DNA from: Heterohyrax brucei
Taxonomy: Eukaryota; Chordata; Mammalia; Hyracoidea; Procaviidae
DNA length: 64,000 bases
Assembly: GCA_028571685.1 (NCBI GenBank)
Contig: CM053141.1
Location: 50,342,333 to 50,406,332 of the forward strand
Direction: 5' to 3'
Below are positions 1-11,495 of this stretch, piece after piece. Made by a program: the position numbers and the translations under genes. Under the pieces are notes generated by a model. The model did not search any database. It saw only the letters and a list, made by a program, of their open reading frames with translations, and was not told where the DNA came from. Numbering within the stretch: the first letter of the stretch is position 1; each line of letters begins with the position of its first letter.

Positions 1-505
1 GCTTTATGATGTCTACCCTTTGCTAATTATGCCTTATACTCTATTTTACACAAATAACGCATACTTCCTACATTTATCGGCCAGCAGTAACTTCCTCAGT
101 GAGGTATTTACAAAAGTATTATGGTGCCAATTTTATTCCACATTTCTGTGAAGACTTAATACACTTACTTCACAGGAGGAGGGCATAGTTTGCAAACAAC
201 ATAGAAGGCACATATTATTTGGGTAAAAATACAGTTTTTGTCTCGACTTGAGTGGCTGGATAAAAATTCTACTGTGAGATAAAGGAAGTCTCTTTTAAAA
301 CGCAAGAAGTAATAAATAGATTTGGAAAGTTAAACTTCTGATTTGTATCTTAAATTGTATCACTGACGTAGTCATTTCTTCTGCTTTAAAAAGGCTGATT
401 ATAGCTTTTTTTCTTCTCCATTACAATACTTGATGCCACGACAAGACTACAGTTACGGAACTGAATGCTCCGTGAAACTGAGATAATGTATCCTGCAAAA
501 ATACA
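1..505. other. AT-rich sequence, no feature recognised
   Basis: No repeat, RNA gene or convincing coding frame is seen here. The stretch ends at the 11-base target-site duplication of the SINE that follows (506-516). It may include heavily decayed L1 sequence continuous with the antisense L1 beyond the SINE, but I cannot show that. Confidence 0.5.
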
Positions 506-516
506 AATCATTATAT

Positions 517-673
517 GGCAACTGTGGTGGCGCAGTGGGTTAAGTGATACGTCCGCTAACTCAAAGGTGGGCAGGTCAAATGCTCCTTGGAAACTCTACG
601 AGGCAGTTCTACTCCGACCTCTAGGGTCGCTATGTGTCGGACCCGACTCGACGGCCGTAGGTTTTTTGTTTTC
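517..673 (+). mobile_element. AfroSINE-type tRNA-derived SINE with target-site duplication
   Basis: This is a roughly 155-bp SINE. Its tRNA-like head carries an A-box-like TGGCGCAGTGG near 528-538 and a degenerate B box (GGTCAAATG) near 574. The body then reads GGAAACTCTACGAGGCAG and ends in GACTCGACGGCCGTAG plus a T-rich tail instead of poly(A). The flanks carry a duplication, AATCATTATAT at 506-516 and AATCGTTATAT at 674-684 (one mismatch). It retains several CpGs that most other copies here have lost (for example the CCCGACTCGACGGCCG run), which suggests a relatively young insertion. The family name rests on my recall of the afrotherian SINE consensus. Confidence 0.85.
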
Positions 674-2530
674 AATCGTTATATAGTTGATGTTCTTCAC
701 CCATTGTGGTGGATTTCAAAGTCTATTTTATCAGAAATTAGTATTGCTGCTGCTGCTCTTTTTTGAATGTTACTTGTTTACAGTTCGTTTCCATTCTTTA
801 GTTTCAGTTTGTATCTTTAAGCTGTGTCTCTTGCAGGCAGCAGAGAGATGGATCACCTTTCTTATCATTTCTCTTTATTAGTGAATTGAATTCACTTATA
901 TTCAATGTAACCATTGATTGTTACGGATTTAGTGCTCTCATTTTTATGCCTTTGTGTGCTGTTGACAATTGCATTGTTCCACTTAATTTTCTGTGTTGAG
1001 TCATTTTTCTTTAAAAATATCTATCTGTTCTGGCAAATTTGATTATAATATTTCTGGGTGTCTTTCTTTGGGAACCTACCTTGTGTGGAGTTGGATGAAT
1101 ATCTTAGATATCTTCTCATATTTTATGATATCAGGGAAGTTTTCTGTCAACGAATCTTTGACAATTTTTTCCTATATTTTCTGTTATCTCCACTTGTTTT
1201 GGTATGCTAATCATTCATAGATTATTCTTCCTGATAGAATCCTACATAATTCTTAGTGTTTCTTCATTTAAAAAAAATTATTTTACCTGAATTTTCCACA
1301 TATATGTTGATGTCATGGGTTTTGTCTTTAATCTCACTAATTTGGCCTTCCATTGCCTCAATTTTGAAACTTTGTCTTTCTTGGAGTTGTCTAATTCTGT
1401 AATTTTGTTATTAATCTTCAGAATTTATATTTCCTGTCTCTGCATACTTTCTTGCAGCCTGTTCAATTTGTCATTATGTTCTGTTGTATTTTGCCTCATT
1501 TCCTTTCCAATCTCTTGAAGAGTTCTAAATATTAATTAATATTAATATTTTGCATTCCAGAAAGTTCATCTGGAAAATTTCTTGATTCTTTGTTTTTGGA
1601 GCTTTCTTAAACAACTGTGATCTGTGTTTTTATGTGATTTGATATTAACTTGCTTTTTGGCCATCAGTAAGTTGTATTTATTAGTTTTATGTGTTCTAGG
1701 TTTGATTTGAAATGTACAAATATGCTGGTCATGTGTGCTAGTTTCATTATGGGGACCTTTGAAGCTCTAGTATTCTGTTGTTAGAGTTGTTACTATGGAT
1801 GTGAGCCTAGGAGTCTATTTATCTTTTCCCGTAGTATTTAGCTCCTGTGCCCAAGTAGTCAGTCATCAAGCATGTGGTGTAGGCTCTCCTCTACACATCT
1901 AGATGGACAGCAGTAATTGGTGTAGGCACTGGTATCTGTCTGCACATACTGAGAAAGGCAGGGGGCTGACAGCTGTTTATGAGTGGTTGTTGGGAAGGCA
2001 TGTCCCCTTTTGCCTGGGTATGGGCAAAACAACTATTTCTGACCTGAGTTTCGAACTCAGGGGAGCCAGCAGGTTATTTTATTTATGTAGATTTCCTCCT
2101 ATGATTGTTAAACTGTTCCCTCTCTGGGCCTAGGAGAATGTCTCAGGACATGTATAAGGAGTCTTACTTCTAGCCCAGGTAATGGCATCAGACTCCAGAG
2201 CCACGTGCACTGCAGAGAAGACAGGAAGGGTGTGGTGGGAAAAGGGAGAAAGGATTATCACACAGGAAAGAATTAGATCCCCTTGAGGCACAGCAGACAA
2301 AATCCACTTAGCTTTTGACAATGGAGTGCCATCTTTTGCTGATTTGGGAGCACGAGTAGGCTCTCTGCCATTGGGTTTTTCCTGCTGAAGAAGAGGCCTT
2401 CCCAAAGCTACCATTCTGCTGCTCCCCAAGCTCACCACTGCCTATCTACCTGAGGGGTGCCAACACCGGAACATACTCTGCCATCTCTGATGCTCAGTTA
2501 GATTACTCAGCTTTCCCTTTGATGTTCCGG
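674..2530 (-). mobile_element. Old antisense L1: ORF2 5' part, ORF1 and 5'UTR remnants
   Basis: Read on the minus strand this is an old L1 whose 5' end lies at the right. Positions 690-1,100 match the antisense of the start of L1 ORF2; TTTTATCAGAAATTAGTATT and TTCTTTAGTTTCAGTTTGTA are recognisable. About 1,100-1,520 is the antisense of ORF1 including its coiled coil, and its antisense translation shares a block (MISGKFSV) with the antisense of the ORF1s at 25,634 and 54,792. About 1,540-2,530 is then likely 5'UTR. No open frame survives. The right boundary is uncertain and could extend to about 2,730. Confidence 0.7.
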
Positions 2531-3217
2531 GCTCCTAGAATGTCATATATAGTCGATACATTTTTTGCAGGGTGGGGGTGTCTTTGTTCTTAGAGGGATC
2601 ATCAGGGGCACCCGTTAACTTTGCCGTCTTATCCCTGCCTCTACAAAAATTGTTACAAAGGAGGAATCTAGTATTTTGCATAAACACAACCAAATACTTG
2701 TAAAAATAAAGAAAACTGACCACAGACAAGATTCTAGGGAGTGGTATCAGCTAGTGTCAAGCCCTACTATTCCAGAACACCAGGAAAAAGAGCTGTTGTT
2801 CATTTAGATGAATTGCATGACGCTACTGGAATCAGTGCTGATGTCACTAAATGGGTAAAAGCTAGAGATTTTCAGGGTCATAATATTTGAATTATCCTTT
2901 AATCTACTGGCACAGTGATACTATATATCATAAACTTCAAAACTTTTGTAACTTGTCACCATTCACACTACCCATCTCTGGCTTTTTAATTAAAAATTGA
3001 ATTGAGATTCTCCAGGAAAAAAATTCACTTGGGTCTTCAGTGATTTTGCTCTTTAAAAACATCTATCTTGCAGATATTTTACAGTTTTATGATTTTTATA
3101 GCTGGAAAAAATCATTGTGGTTCTCTCATATTAAAAAGGGCTAAATATTTTTGTTTACACCTCAGAGCTAAAAAAAGCAAGTACTGTCATCTTGTTAGCA
3201 ATATTCATCTGTGTATG
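2531..3217. other. Unassigned sequence
   Basis: No recognised repeat or gene. The first 200 bases may still be L1 5'UTR of the element to the left. Small open frames here show no codon structure that I can support. Confidence 0.4.
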
Positions 3218-3262
3218 TCAAGTGCAGCCAAGTGCCATCGAGTCAGATCCGACTCATGTATG
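3218..3262 (-). mobile_element. Tail-only AfroSINE fragment
   Basis: Only the last 40 or so bases of the SINE are present, in antisense: AGCCAAGTGCCATCGAGTC followed by AGATCCGACTCATG. The tRNA head and the body are absent. Similar tail-only pieces recur at 7,712, 9,850, 36,208, 42,388 and 62,652. Confidence 0.65.
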
Positions 3263-5087
3263 AGTTTTGTTTATTGTGAGTTTTGCTTAGATAATTTTTA
3301 AAATTGAGAGATTACAAACTTAAAAGAAAATAAAGAGAGAAGAAGACAGAAGGAGGGGCAAAGGGAGAAAGATCTGGTCACAACTGTCTTAAGACAACAA
3401 TTAGCTAGAACTGAGAAGAGGCTGACTCCCTTATACGGGCAACGTGCTCTGGGGTTCCTCATAATCTTCATCATTTCACACTATTTATTGTTTGGTTTGT
3501 TTATCCACTTACATTTCCTGCATTGTGTATGAAAATATAAATTATTTAACAAATCAATTAGTGCAGGTTTGTTCAGTAAAAGCACTAGAGAACTATAAAA
3601 ATAATGCTTTTCTACTTGTTTGTGTGTGGGGGGGAAATTGACACATACATACGTTAGTAAGACAAGCAATGAAGTTTTCCGGGTGTGCTCCATTAGGAAG
3701 TAATTCCTTTTTATCTTGATAGGCAGTCATCAGTGAAATAATGAAAGAAAGCATTCCATCATCACTTACACTTAACTAGCCAAAGTAGTTTCAACAGAGA
3801 ACAAAAAGAACATATGTGAAGAAGCCAGTCAATGAGTCATTCAAAATCTCACTAAAGGGGAATTCTAAAATGCCACCAAAGCTATTTGGTAAAGTGCATT
3901 TTTATTAATTAGATGCTAGTTTTTAATTTTTTCTATATTTTTTAAAATACAGATTTGTAATTTCCTCTATCCTTTTAAACATCTATTTATCAATATTTTT
4001 GTGAGACAGAATCACCTTTCTTATTTCTCTTCAATCCTTTTAAATGTATCTAGTTGCTAAGGCAGGAGACTAATAACTCTATCAAGCCACTGTTTTTTTC
4101 CATCAATCATCTAACAGAAAGTCATTCTGTATCCAGTATATGCAAACTATTACAGCTAAGTGAGTTTCTACATTGTAGTTTGAATAATCATTACCTAATA
4201 TTCTTGTCTAATCTATAACAATTTAAACTGTAAGTACATGACATATTTTTTAAAACTAGAAAGGTTCTACAATCTCAACTTTAAAAGAAATGTACAATAT
4301 CTTCTAAATTTAAAATATTATGAAACAACTTCATAATAAATTTCAAATTAATTACTATTATCTTTTCTTTTAAAGATTAACAAAACTTAAGAAGTATAAA
4401 GAACTAATTTTAGTAAAACTTCCTTTATCAAAGCAATCAGTATTGTCAATCACAATTATGTTTAATGTCCAAATCAGCTAAGAATAAACTCTGTCTACCA
4501 AGTAAAATAAACAATTAAAGAAAGGTAGAGTAATCCAACTCTAAGTTTTAGATCATGATATACATTAGAGGCCTGATTGCTAATAGACTGAGTGTCCTGT
4601 CCAGGTAAATTAAAACTGAAGTGAAAGTTTATGTTTAGAAATCATTTGTGCCACAAGTTCAAATTTCAGGCATAATGACTTCAGCAATTCTGTTGCTAAA
4701 GCCATGACCCTCTTGTTCTGTATATGTAGTCTGTTTGCACTCTTTAGGCCACAGTGCCGTTCTGAAAACTGTTTTTAGCCTTGGACCTTGGCATGAACCC
4801 AGTCACTCCATAAGGCTGTAGAAGAAAGAGGCAGGGAAAAGAGCGAGCATACAGTGAGCACACTTTGTACCCATGCTGTGTTGACTTGTAAATTACAGTT
4901 TAAGTGATTAAATTGTCTTACTATTTTTCCTTACTGAGGGAATTCATGAAGGTGATTTTATGACCCTAAGGGATTACTGTCTCCTTTAATTTTAAAAGCT
5001 AGTTGAGCCTTAGATCAAATACAGTCCTCTTTTGGTTAAGCTCATTGAACCGTAGCCATATGTCTGTATTAAAATTGTGATCAAGAA
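3263..5087. other. AT-rich unique sequence, no gene seen
   Basis: Low GC, with many short A and T runs. I see no repeat body, RNA gene or exon-like open frame. A purine-rich stretch (about 3,320-3,380, GAAGGAGGGGCAAAGGGAG) is the only compositional feature. Confidence 0.5.
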
Positions 5088-5276
5088 TTGTTGATAGCTA
5101 CTCTTCAGTCAGTTCTAATTCATGGCAACTACATGTGTAGAACTGCTCCATAGCGTTTTCCTGACTGTGACCTTTCAGGAGCAGATTGCCAGGCCTGTCT
5201 TCTGAGGTACATCTGGGTAGTTTCAAACTGTCAATCTTTCAGTTAGAAAATGAGTGCTTAGCCACTGTTTGTCCCA
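5088..5276 (-). mobile_element. AfroSINE-type SINE, longer old variant
   Basis: Antisense SINE. Reading left to right it runs from the tail (CAGTTCTAATTCATGGCAAC) through an extra middle block (AGGAGCAGATTGCCAGGCCT) to a head remnant (GAGTGCTTAGCCACTG). The middle block marks a longer and older SINE variant, also seen at 9,195, 61,040, 61,235 and 63,075. It is heavily diverged. Confidence 0.7.
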
Positions 5277-5529
5277 TTCAGAGACTACATGATTCTCCTT
5301 TCATTTTAAGAATTTTAAAGTAAAGCATAGAAAATTGAAAATAAAGCACTGGAACATCATCAAAATATCGTGTTAATCTAACAAAATATGATCTATAGAG
5401 TGATGGGCTATGCTTTGAAAATTTTATTTGATATTTCATATTTAAGAACTTTAAAACTAAGAAGTCTACTGGATGTTCATGAAATTAAAGTCAGCTTTCA
5501 ACATCTAGCACTCATACAAAAAAGCAAAA

Positions 5530-5690
5530 CAAAACCCAGTGCTATCTATTAGATTCTTATTCATAGCAACCCTATAAGATAGAGTAGAAATTCCCCACAG
5601 AGTTTCCGAGGAGCACCTGGTAGATTAGAACTGCTGGCTTTTTAGTCAGAAGCCCTAGAACCTAACCATTATGCCACTACAGTTTCCACA
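5530..5690 (-). mobile_element. AfroSINE-type SINE
   Basis: Antisense copy of the short variant. It starts with AAACCCAGTGCTATCTATTA, continues through CACAGAGTTTCCGAGGAGCA and ends in the antisense head ACCATTATGCCACTAC. The A-rich left edge (AAAAAAGCAAAACAAAAC) is the complement of the T-rich SINE tail. Confidence 0.8.
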
Positions 5691-7309
5691 CTTGGCATAG
5701 AAATGCCTAAAGCCATAATTCCAGTACCAGAACTACGTAACATTGGTTATAAATAAAACTGTGTGTATGGCATCGACAATTTGATATTTAAACTGTGTTC
5801 TAATTTACAAGATTAAAAATTTCCTTTATGTGTCATTGACTTATGACTGATTTTACTTGGAAAATAATAATACCTTAGAGAATAGGAAAATAGCAGATAA
5901 AAGATATCACCAGTAAAATTGCCTATTTTGCTGTAGTTTATTATGACATCCTCCAACTCAAGATTTTGTAATATAATCTTATTGAAATTGTGAGTTTAAA
6001 GTCTGGACCATGCATCTCAACACCATGCATCTCTTTACTACCTATGTAGAATATTTTAGAATTTAAAGGCTTAACAGCAAGGTATTCAGTTAGATATTTT
6101 TTAGAGGAGTATAGAGTGATATTTAGGATTTATTGTAATAATCATTTTGATTGAATTTCACTTTAATTTTTAAGTCATGTATTTACCTTGCAAAATTCAG
6201 AACCCCATGACTTAAGATTTCTTATAGAGAAATTTGAAAAAGGTTAATTGCTTCAGCATTTCTCTTTTTGAGTACTATACCAACACCAGGGAAAGGAGTT
6301 GTTTCCTATTGTGAAATAATGCTGCTGCTTAAACCTAGATATATTTGAAAAATTGAGAAAGCAGACAGAAGTATCACAGATAGAGAATATTTTTCACTGT
6401 AAAAAACATTCAGTGCTAAGAGTTTTTCATTCAGGCAAACTGCTACCTAACTGAAGCATTGCTATAACAGCCCTCTTTCCTTCCCTCAGCTCTCTTTGGA
6501 GTGGTTGACTTCATCAGTCCTCTTCTGTTTGCTTATGTAACTTCATGAGTTGTTATTTTGATAACATCTAACTTCCTTAGAACTACTATTTCAGACTTTG
6601 TGAATTTCAAGGACTCTACTGCATTAACTGAACAGTAATTTTTTCAAGTTCTAAAGCTGTTTGGATAACACCAGCCTTCAAAAATTTCTCCAGCATTCAC
6701 AGTAGCTTATTTTTTTAGTGACAAATAAACATATACCCAGTCAAGTGCAAGATAAAGGAAATAATCTCTGCAGTATGTTCAAGAAAGTTGAAAGGTGATG
6801 GAACTTCTTATAGCACTCATGTTTGACATTTGAGTTATTTTCCAGTTTAGCAAGCAGAGTAAAGGGTACTCTAGATTCTTTCCTTGGCCTAAAGTGACTC
6901 ACAATGATCATTTTTTTCTTTAGCTTCATCCAGATGAGTTGCTTAGAGCACACTGGTGTTCAGGGCCAAGCAAAGCGCTGTATCACTAAAAGGTCAACAC
7001 TTTACAGTCACCATTCATACCTGAATGAAATCATGATCCTATTCTTTAGACATAACTGAAGGAGAAACAGCTTTAAAATGGTTGTTTTTCCGGTAAAATT
7101 TTAAAATACAATTATATAGAAAAAGAATTCTTGAGAGTCTACACTTATGAATTAGTAAATTAATACCCATGTGACACTTAAAGCAGTATCTGTGCATAGT
7201 ACTGGACCCACATCATCTTTGTCATCATCTAACTGGTATCAAGCAAGCCAGCTTACTACTTCCAAGGTCATTGCTCCTGTTTCTTTCTAGAATTCTCCTC
7301 TCTAGCAAG
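5691..7309. other. AT-rich unique sequence, no gene seen
   Basis: No recognised transposon or coding exon. Short open frames such as the antisense one at 6,741-6,953 have no supporting features. Confidence 0.5.
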
Positions 7310-7410
7310 TAAAGAAAACAGACTTTGTGGTCAGAAAGTCTTCCTGGGTTTGAGCTACATTTCTGCTATTTATTAGCAATATAAACTTGACAGGTTATTT
7401 ACCACTGAGT
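7310..7410 (+). repeat. Ancient MIR-like SINE fragment
   Basis: The order of blocks follows the MIR core: GACTTTGTGGTCAGAAAGTC, then CTGGGTTTGAGCTACATTTC, then a stretch resembling TGCTATTTATTAGC. The head and tail are lost. This is a mammal-wide repeat, identified from memory of the consensus and strongly diverged. Confidence 0.5.
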
Positions 7411-7711
7411 CTAAACGACACCAGCAATTCCTGCACAGCAGGCTGCGTTAACAAAATAGTCTCTGAAACATAGTAGATACCACCTTCATATGTGTTAGTT
7501 TCCTTTGTCTCTTCGAAACAAGGATTAAATTAAAATATTTTGCTGTGTATTCACTCTATGGGAGAGGAATCTTAGGAGCGTCTCAGTATGCATTTTCTTA
7601 CATAACCTCGGTAATAGACTCTCTGAATATTAACTGTGCCTGTGGCTCCCCAAAACATGTTTCTTTTCCCAGATGTGCTTGCAGCTAAGTACGGCCATAT
7701 TAGTCTCCACC

Positions 7712-7748
7712 AGCATGAGTTGGATGCAACTCGACAGCACTTAGCTTA
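7712..7748 (+). mobile_element. Tail-only AfroSINE fragment
   Basis: CATGAGTTGGATGCAACTCG followed by ACAGCACTTAGCTTA. Only the SINE 3' end is present, without body or head. Confidence 0.6.
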
Positions 7749-8027
7749 GTATAAAAATGGAAATATAATATTCAACTTCTGAGAGAGTGCTTAGTAGGTA
7801 GTTTGACCTACTCCTTTACTTTCTTAATCTGTGCTGACTCACATGTAAAAGTTTACATAACTGGAGCAATGGTAACCAATTGAATTATGCAGAAGATGGT
7901 CATACCTTAGGAATGGATCAGAAAAACGTAAGAAAAGCTTGTGTGTTTCTAATAAAACATAGCTCAAACTTAAGTATACTGTTTGACCTCAGGTATTCAG
8001 ATTTCCAAATCCAGAGTAATCTCAAAA

Positions 8028-8185
8028 ACAGCAAAACCATTGCCTTTAAGTTGATTCTATTTGTCACAACCCTACAGGACAAAGTGGAAATGTCTCCTAG
8101 TGTTGCCAAGGCTCTAAGTCTTTAAAGAAACAGACTACCACATCTTTCTCCCAGGGAGCAGCTGGTAGGTTTGCTTGTGCATTTA
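8028..8185 (-). mobile_element. AfroSINE-type SINE, old and diverged
   Basis: Antisense tail (ATTGCCTTTAAGTTGATTCT), a body part (ACAACCCTACAGGACAAAGT) and the block CCCAGGGAGCAGCTGGTAGG are recognisable. The tRNA head at the right end is lost. Confidence 0.6.
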
Positions 8186-8494
8186 AATCTCTGTTAATTT
8201 CAGTTTTCTGTTGTAAGTAGAAAAACCTAATCCTATCTAACACCTGCCCCATATTATTTTTGGTAGAGCAAGCAGAATTAAGATATTATTCATGTTTTCT
8301 TGTGGATTAAGCATATTTTTAAAAAAAAATAGCATTTCTTGGGCTTTCTTTTTCAGATAGGCTGTCAGAAATGCTTGAATTATATAACACAAAAAATGCT
8401 GTATGAGCCAGAGTAGTTGGTAAGGCATAGTAGTATAAATAGAGTCATTTGTACTTTAGGTTTTGTAAATTCCTTGCAATGGCACTGCAAAGCA

Positions 8495-8840
8495 TGATAA
8501 GTGTCGGATCATTTATTCTGCTGTACTATAGACCACCACAAAACTTAGTGACTGAAAGCAACTATTTTATTACACCCAGTTATTCTGTGGGTCAAAAATT
8601 TGGATGAGGCACAGTGGGGATTTCTTGACTCTGCTCTATGGTGTTACGGGTCTTAGAAGTCTTGAAAACTGAGGACGACTCAAGAACTATAGGGTAGAAT
8701 TATGTGAAACTTCCCTTATTTCTGGTGCCTGGACTGTAAGGACTTTAAGGCTGTCTGTGTTGCCTGGTAGTTTTGTATGGCTTCTCCGTGTGGCTTGGCT
8801 TCCTCACAGCATGGCAGTCTCAAAGTAGTCAAGTGTCTTA
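8495..8840 (-). mobile_element. Old LTR-like remnant, MaLR/ERVL type
   Basis: The left edge contains CCACCACAAAACTTAGTGAC and GCAACTATTTTATTACACCC, then TTCTGTGGGTCAAAAATTTG. These match, with decay, the antisense 3' end of MaLR-type LTRs. No internal retroviral genes are attached. The family assignment is from memory and the right boundary is uncertain. Confidence 0.45.
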
Positions 8841-8844
8841 TAGA

Positions 8845-9015
8845 ATGTGCCTTCATTGCCTAATGCTGCCGTAACAGAAATACCACAAGTGGGTGGCTTT
8901 TCAAAAATAGAAATTTATTTTCTGACAGCTCTGGAAGTTAGAAATTCAAATTCAGGGTGTGTTTTTATGAAAAGTCCTTCTTTGTCTAATTTTTTAACCA
9001 GTAGCTGGATGCTCT
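8845..9015 (-). mobile_element. MaLR-like LTR fragment cut by a SINE
   Basis: Begins CCTAATGCTGCCGTAACAGA, continues AATACCACAAGTGGGTGGCT and AGAAATTTATTTTCTGACAG, the typical antisense end of MaLR LTRs. It stops at the SINE that starts at 9,018. No clear continuation was found beyond the next two SINEs. Confidence 0.6.
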
Positions 9016-9017
9016 TG

Positions 9018-9191
9018 GGAAACCCTGGTGGCGTAATGGTTAAATGCATAGCTGCTAACCAATAGGTCAGCTGTTCAAATCTACTGCATGGTCCTTGGAA
9101 ACTCTTCAGGGCAGTTCTGCTCTGTGTTATAGAGTTGTTATGAATTGGAATTGACTTGATGGCAATGAAGTCATTTTTTTTTTTTTTTTTA
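9018..9191 (+). mobile_element. AfroSINE-type SINE with long T tail
   Basis: Head GGGAAACCCTGGTGGCGTAA with an intact A box (TGGCGTAATGG, about 9,029-9,039) and a B-box-like GTTCAAATC. The body is TCCTTGGAAACTCTTCAGGG. The 3' end GACTTGATGGCAATGAAGTC is followed by 16 T residues, so the tail is also a strong Pol III terminator. It interrupts a MaLR-like LTR. Confidence 0.85.
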
Positions 9192-9194
9192 AAG

Positions 9195-9360
9195 TTGTTT
9201 CTGAGCCAGTTTCAGAATTGTGCTACACAGGATTATCAGTGTTTACAGTTTTGGAAGCAGATTATCAAGCCTTTCTTCTCAGGGACCTACTGGTGAACTT
9301 GACACTCCAACCTTTCAGTTGTTAGTCCAGCAAGTTAATTGTTTGCTCCACCCAGGCACC
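9195..9360 (-). mobile_element. AfroSINE-type SINE, longer old variant
   Basis: Antisense. The middle block GCAGATTATCAAGCCTTTCT and the block CAACCTTTCAGTTGTTAGTC are recognisable, ending in TTGTTTGCTCCACCCAGG. It lies back to back with the younger sense SINE, so the pair forms an imperfect inverted repeat. Confidence 0.65.
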
Positions 9361-9369
9361 AGTACTTGC

Positions 9370-9612
9370 AAATCTTTTAGAGTTCATGGAGATTCATCAG
9401 CCTCTGAGCAAGAGCCCTGCTCTCTGACCTGCCAATCCTGAATTCACCAGCCTCAGCAATCATATCAATCAAGCTTCTATTCTGACCCTCAAATTTGGGA
9501 ATTTCCCAGCCTCTATAACTGCATGAGCCATTTCCTTAATATAGACAAATAGAGATAACAATAAACTTCACTGATTTTGTTTCTCCACACAACCTACCCT
9601 AAGACACACTTC
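9370..9612 (+). mobile_element. ERVL/MaLR-type LTR 3' part
   Basis: The 3' half of an LTR in sense: CCCAGCCTCTATAACTGCAT, GAGCCATTTCCTTAATATAG, AACAATAAACTTCACTG (polyadenylation signal AATAAA), then GTTTCTCCACACAACCTACC. This order matches the right end of ancient eutherian ERVL-class LTRs as I recall them. There is no coding sequence. Confidence 0.5.
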
Positions 9613-9849
9613 ATGGTCTCATGTATTAGCCTGGTTGGAGTAACAAGAATCTGAAAGTATGGTAATTTAGTAGAGATGATGTTAACAGTATTTAAAGAAC
9701 AGTAACATTTCTGACTAGCTAGAAACAACCATCAGGGATTTTTCCTTATGGAGTCACACATAATTTCTCATTCTAATGATTTGTAAACTGACAGATTAAT
9801 ATCAGAAGAAAAAAAGGTAATTTAAATGCTTGTACGTATGTATACGGTC

Positions 9850-9886
9850 ACCGTGGGTCAGCATCAACTCGACGGCAGTCACTTTT
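9850..9886 (+). mobile_element. Tail-only AfroSINE fragment
   Basis: CACCGTGGGTCAGCATCAAC then TCGACGGCAGTCACT. Only the SINE 3' end is present, and its CpGs are preserved, which suggests it is not very old. Confidence 0.55.
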
Positions 9887-9974
9887 GGGAATGTGTGTCT
9901 ATAATAAAAAAGAAAATTCTACCTAATTTGGGAAGATTTGATGAGGATTGAAAAGAAACACATGTGAGTCTATC

Positions 9975-10125
9975 CTCTATCCACTGCTATTGAGCTAATT
10001 CTGAATCATAGTACCCTACAGGACAGAGTAGAACTGTTTCCACAGTGTTTCCAAGGAGCAGCTGGTAGATGTGAAGTGACAACCTTTTGGTGAGCAGTTG
10101 TAGCTCTTAACCACTGTCATGAGGA
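9975..10125 (-). mobile_element. AfroSINE-type SINE
   Basis: Antisense copy: CACTGCTATTGAGCTAATTC, ACCCTACAGGACAGAGTAGA, TTTCCAAGGAGCAGCTGGTA, CCTTTTGGTGAGCAGTTGTA, then the antisense head CTTAACCACTG. Nearly full length. Confidence 0.8.
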
Positions 10126-10734
10126 CTTCTGTCCAGCCTTTAACACTCAGTAAAATGTGAATTCCTCTCCCCCATGTATCCTCCCCTATGTATCTTCCAG
10201 ATCAGCCACTGTCTGGAGCAGGCCTGCACCTTTGAAATTTGATCTTGAATTCACTAAAAAGGAAACTATGACATGACTCAGGATCATCATCGTTCCAAAA
10301 ACTCCACATTTCTTAAAAATTAACGAAATAGTTGACATTTGTTTTCAAATCATATTTCATCACAAAAAATTGTTACTCTGTCATTATTTCAATTACAGAA
10401 AGGAGGTTATAGTCTAGAGACTTTCAGATTTCACAGAACAAATTTATTTTTCTAATGGGAATTTTAATGATAGTCATTTACAGCCATAATGGCATAACTA
10501 TAAAATCTAACCATCTTTGTGGGTAGAGAATTGGATGTTTATAACTATCTTGAGCCCAAAGCATCGGCCTTGATTTTCCTCTCACAAAATCTAGTTATTA
10601 GCCAAGTTGTTTCATTCACTTTTTAATCACCTTTATCAAACACCTTTGTAGACATTCCTTGACTTAAAAGGAATTGTTTCCATGTTTCTGTCATAAATAG
10701 GCTCTGATGTGAGTTGGATACCTTTTTTTGTCTG
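10126..10734. other. Unique sequence, no feature recognised
   Basis: AT-rich and without recognised repeats or coding frames. Confidence 0.45.
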
Positions 10735-10872
10735 TTGTTTTACTGGCTGTTGTTGAGTCAGCGGTGACCCACTGTGACCCCGTGCACCACACAATGAAAC
10801 ACCGCCCCATCCGGCACCAGCCTCCTAACAGGGGTTGTGTTGACACCCACTGTTGACACCCACTGTTGCAAC
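10735..10872 (-). mobile_element. RTE LINE 3'-end fragment with a 13-bp tandem duplication
   Basis: Antisense 3' terminus of the RTE family. TGTTGTTGAGTCAGCGGTGA and GTGCACCACACAATGAAACA are followed by CACTGTTG-containing sequence, equivalent to the antisense RTE at 37,145. A 13-base unit TGTTGACACCCAC is repeated exactly twice at 10,838-10,863. The copy is strongly 5'-truncated. Confidence 0.55.
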
Positions 10873-11354
10873 TACTCTTTATTTTTTTTCTTTTTGGTTT
10901 TCATCATTATTCACTTTTTTTTATCAGTATCTTTATAAATCTGATCTCTACTTGTCTTTGGGTTTAGAAAACTTACATAGTAACTTACACATATATTTTA
11001 ATACACACACAAAAATATACAAATCATAAAAAATGTACTCTGATGAGGAAAAAGAGTTAGATGATACTGGCTTTTTGTCACGTTGTGGTAATAACTCCAC
11101 TCATGGAAGGTTCTTGATCTTTTGAAATATCCTTGGGAATAAGGATTCTATCTCTAGTAGGAAAATTAGTGTCTCTATTTTCAAGCGACTGAAGTCTCTG
11201 ATTTAGTTTAGGAAACAAATCTATATGGCAGTGTTCTGAACAGAAAATAATAAAATTGAACACTGCCAGTGACTATGTGAGAATAACACCAACAAATTAC
11301 ACATTGCGTCATTTATGTAGTACATGTTACCAGTGGTAAAGAAAGGATTGCCTA
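10873..11354. other. AT-rich sequence, no feature recognised
   Basis: Contains a T-rich run near 10,880 and a short CA-rich stretch near 11,005. No gene or clear repeat body. Confidence 0.4.
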
Positions 11355-11495
11355 GACTAGATTCTGGGTCACAGAGACCCAACCAGACAGAGCAGAACTG
11401 CCCTACAGGGCTTCCAAGATGTGGCTGGTGGATTTGAACTGCTGAGCTTTTGGTTAGCAGTTGTAGCTCTTTAACCACTGTGCAATCTGGCTCCT
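11355..11495 (-). mobile_element. AfroSINE-type SINE
   Basis: Antisense copy lacking its tail. GACAGAGCAGAACTGCCCTA, GGTGGATTTGAACTGCTGAG, TTTTGGTTAGCAGTTGTAGC and the antisense head TTTAACCACTGTGCAATC are visible. Confidence 0.75.

Noticed and set aside
2043-2061. Hairpin CCTGAGTT...AACTCAGG with a 3-base loop
   Set aside because: A perfect 8-bp stem, but short and inside a decayed L1 5'UTR. No terminator or regulatory role is expected in a mammalian genome.
1903-2438. Open frames on both strands near 1,903-2,438
   Set aside because: They fall in the 5'UTR of the old antisense L1 and are GC-rich chance frames.
9018-9095. tRNA-like sequence with A and B boxes
   Set aside because: It is the head of a SINE and not a functional tRNA: the cloverleaf is incomplete and the sequence continues into the SINE body.
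10838-10863. Two direct 13-base repeats, considered as a CRISPR-like or iteron array
   Set aside because: Only two adjacent units with no spacers, inside an RTE fragment. A local duplication is enough.
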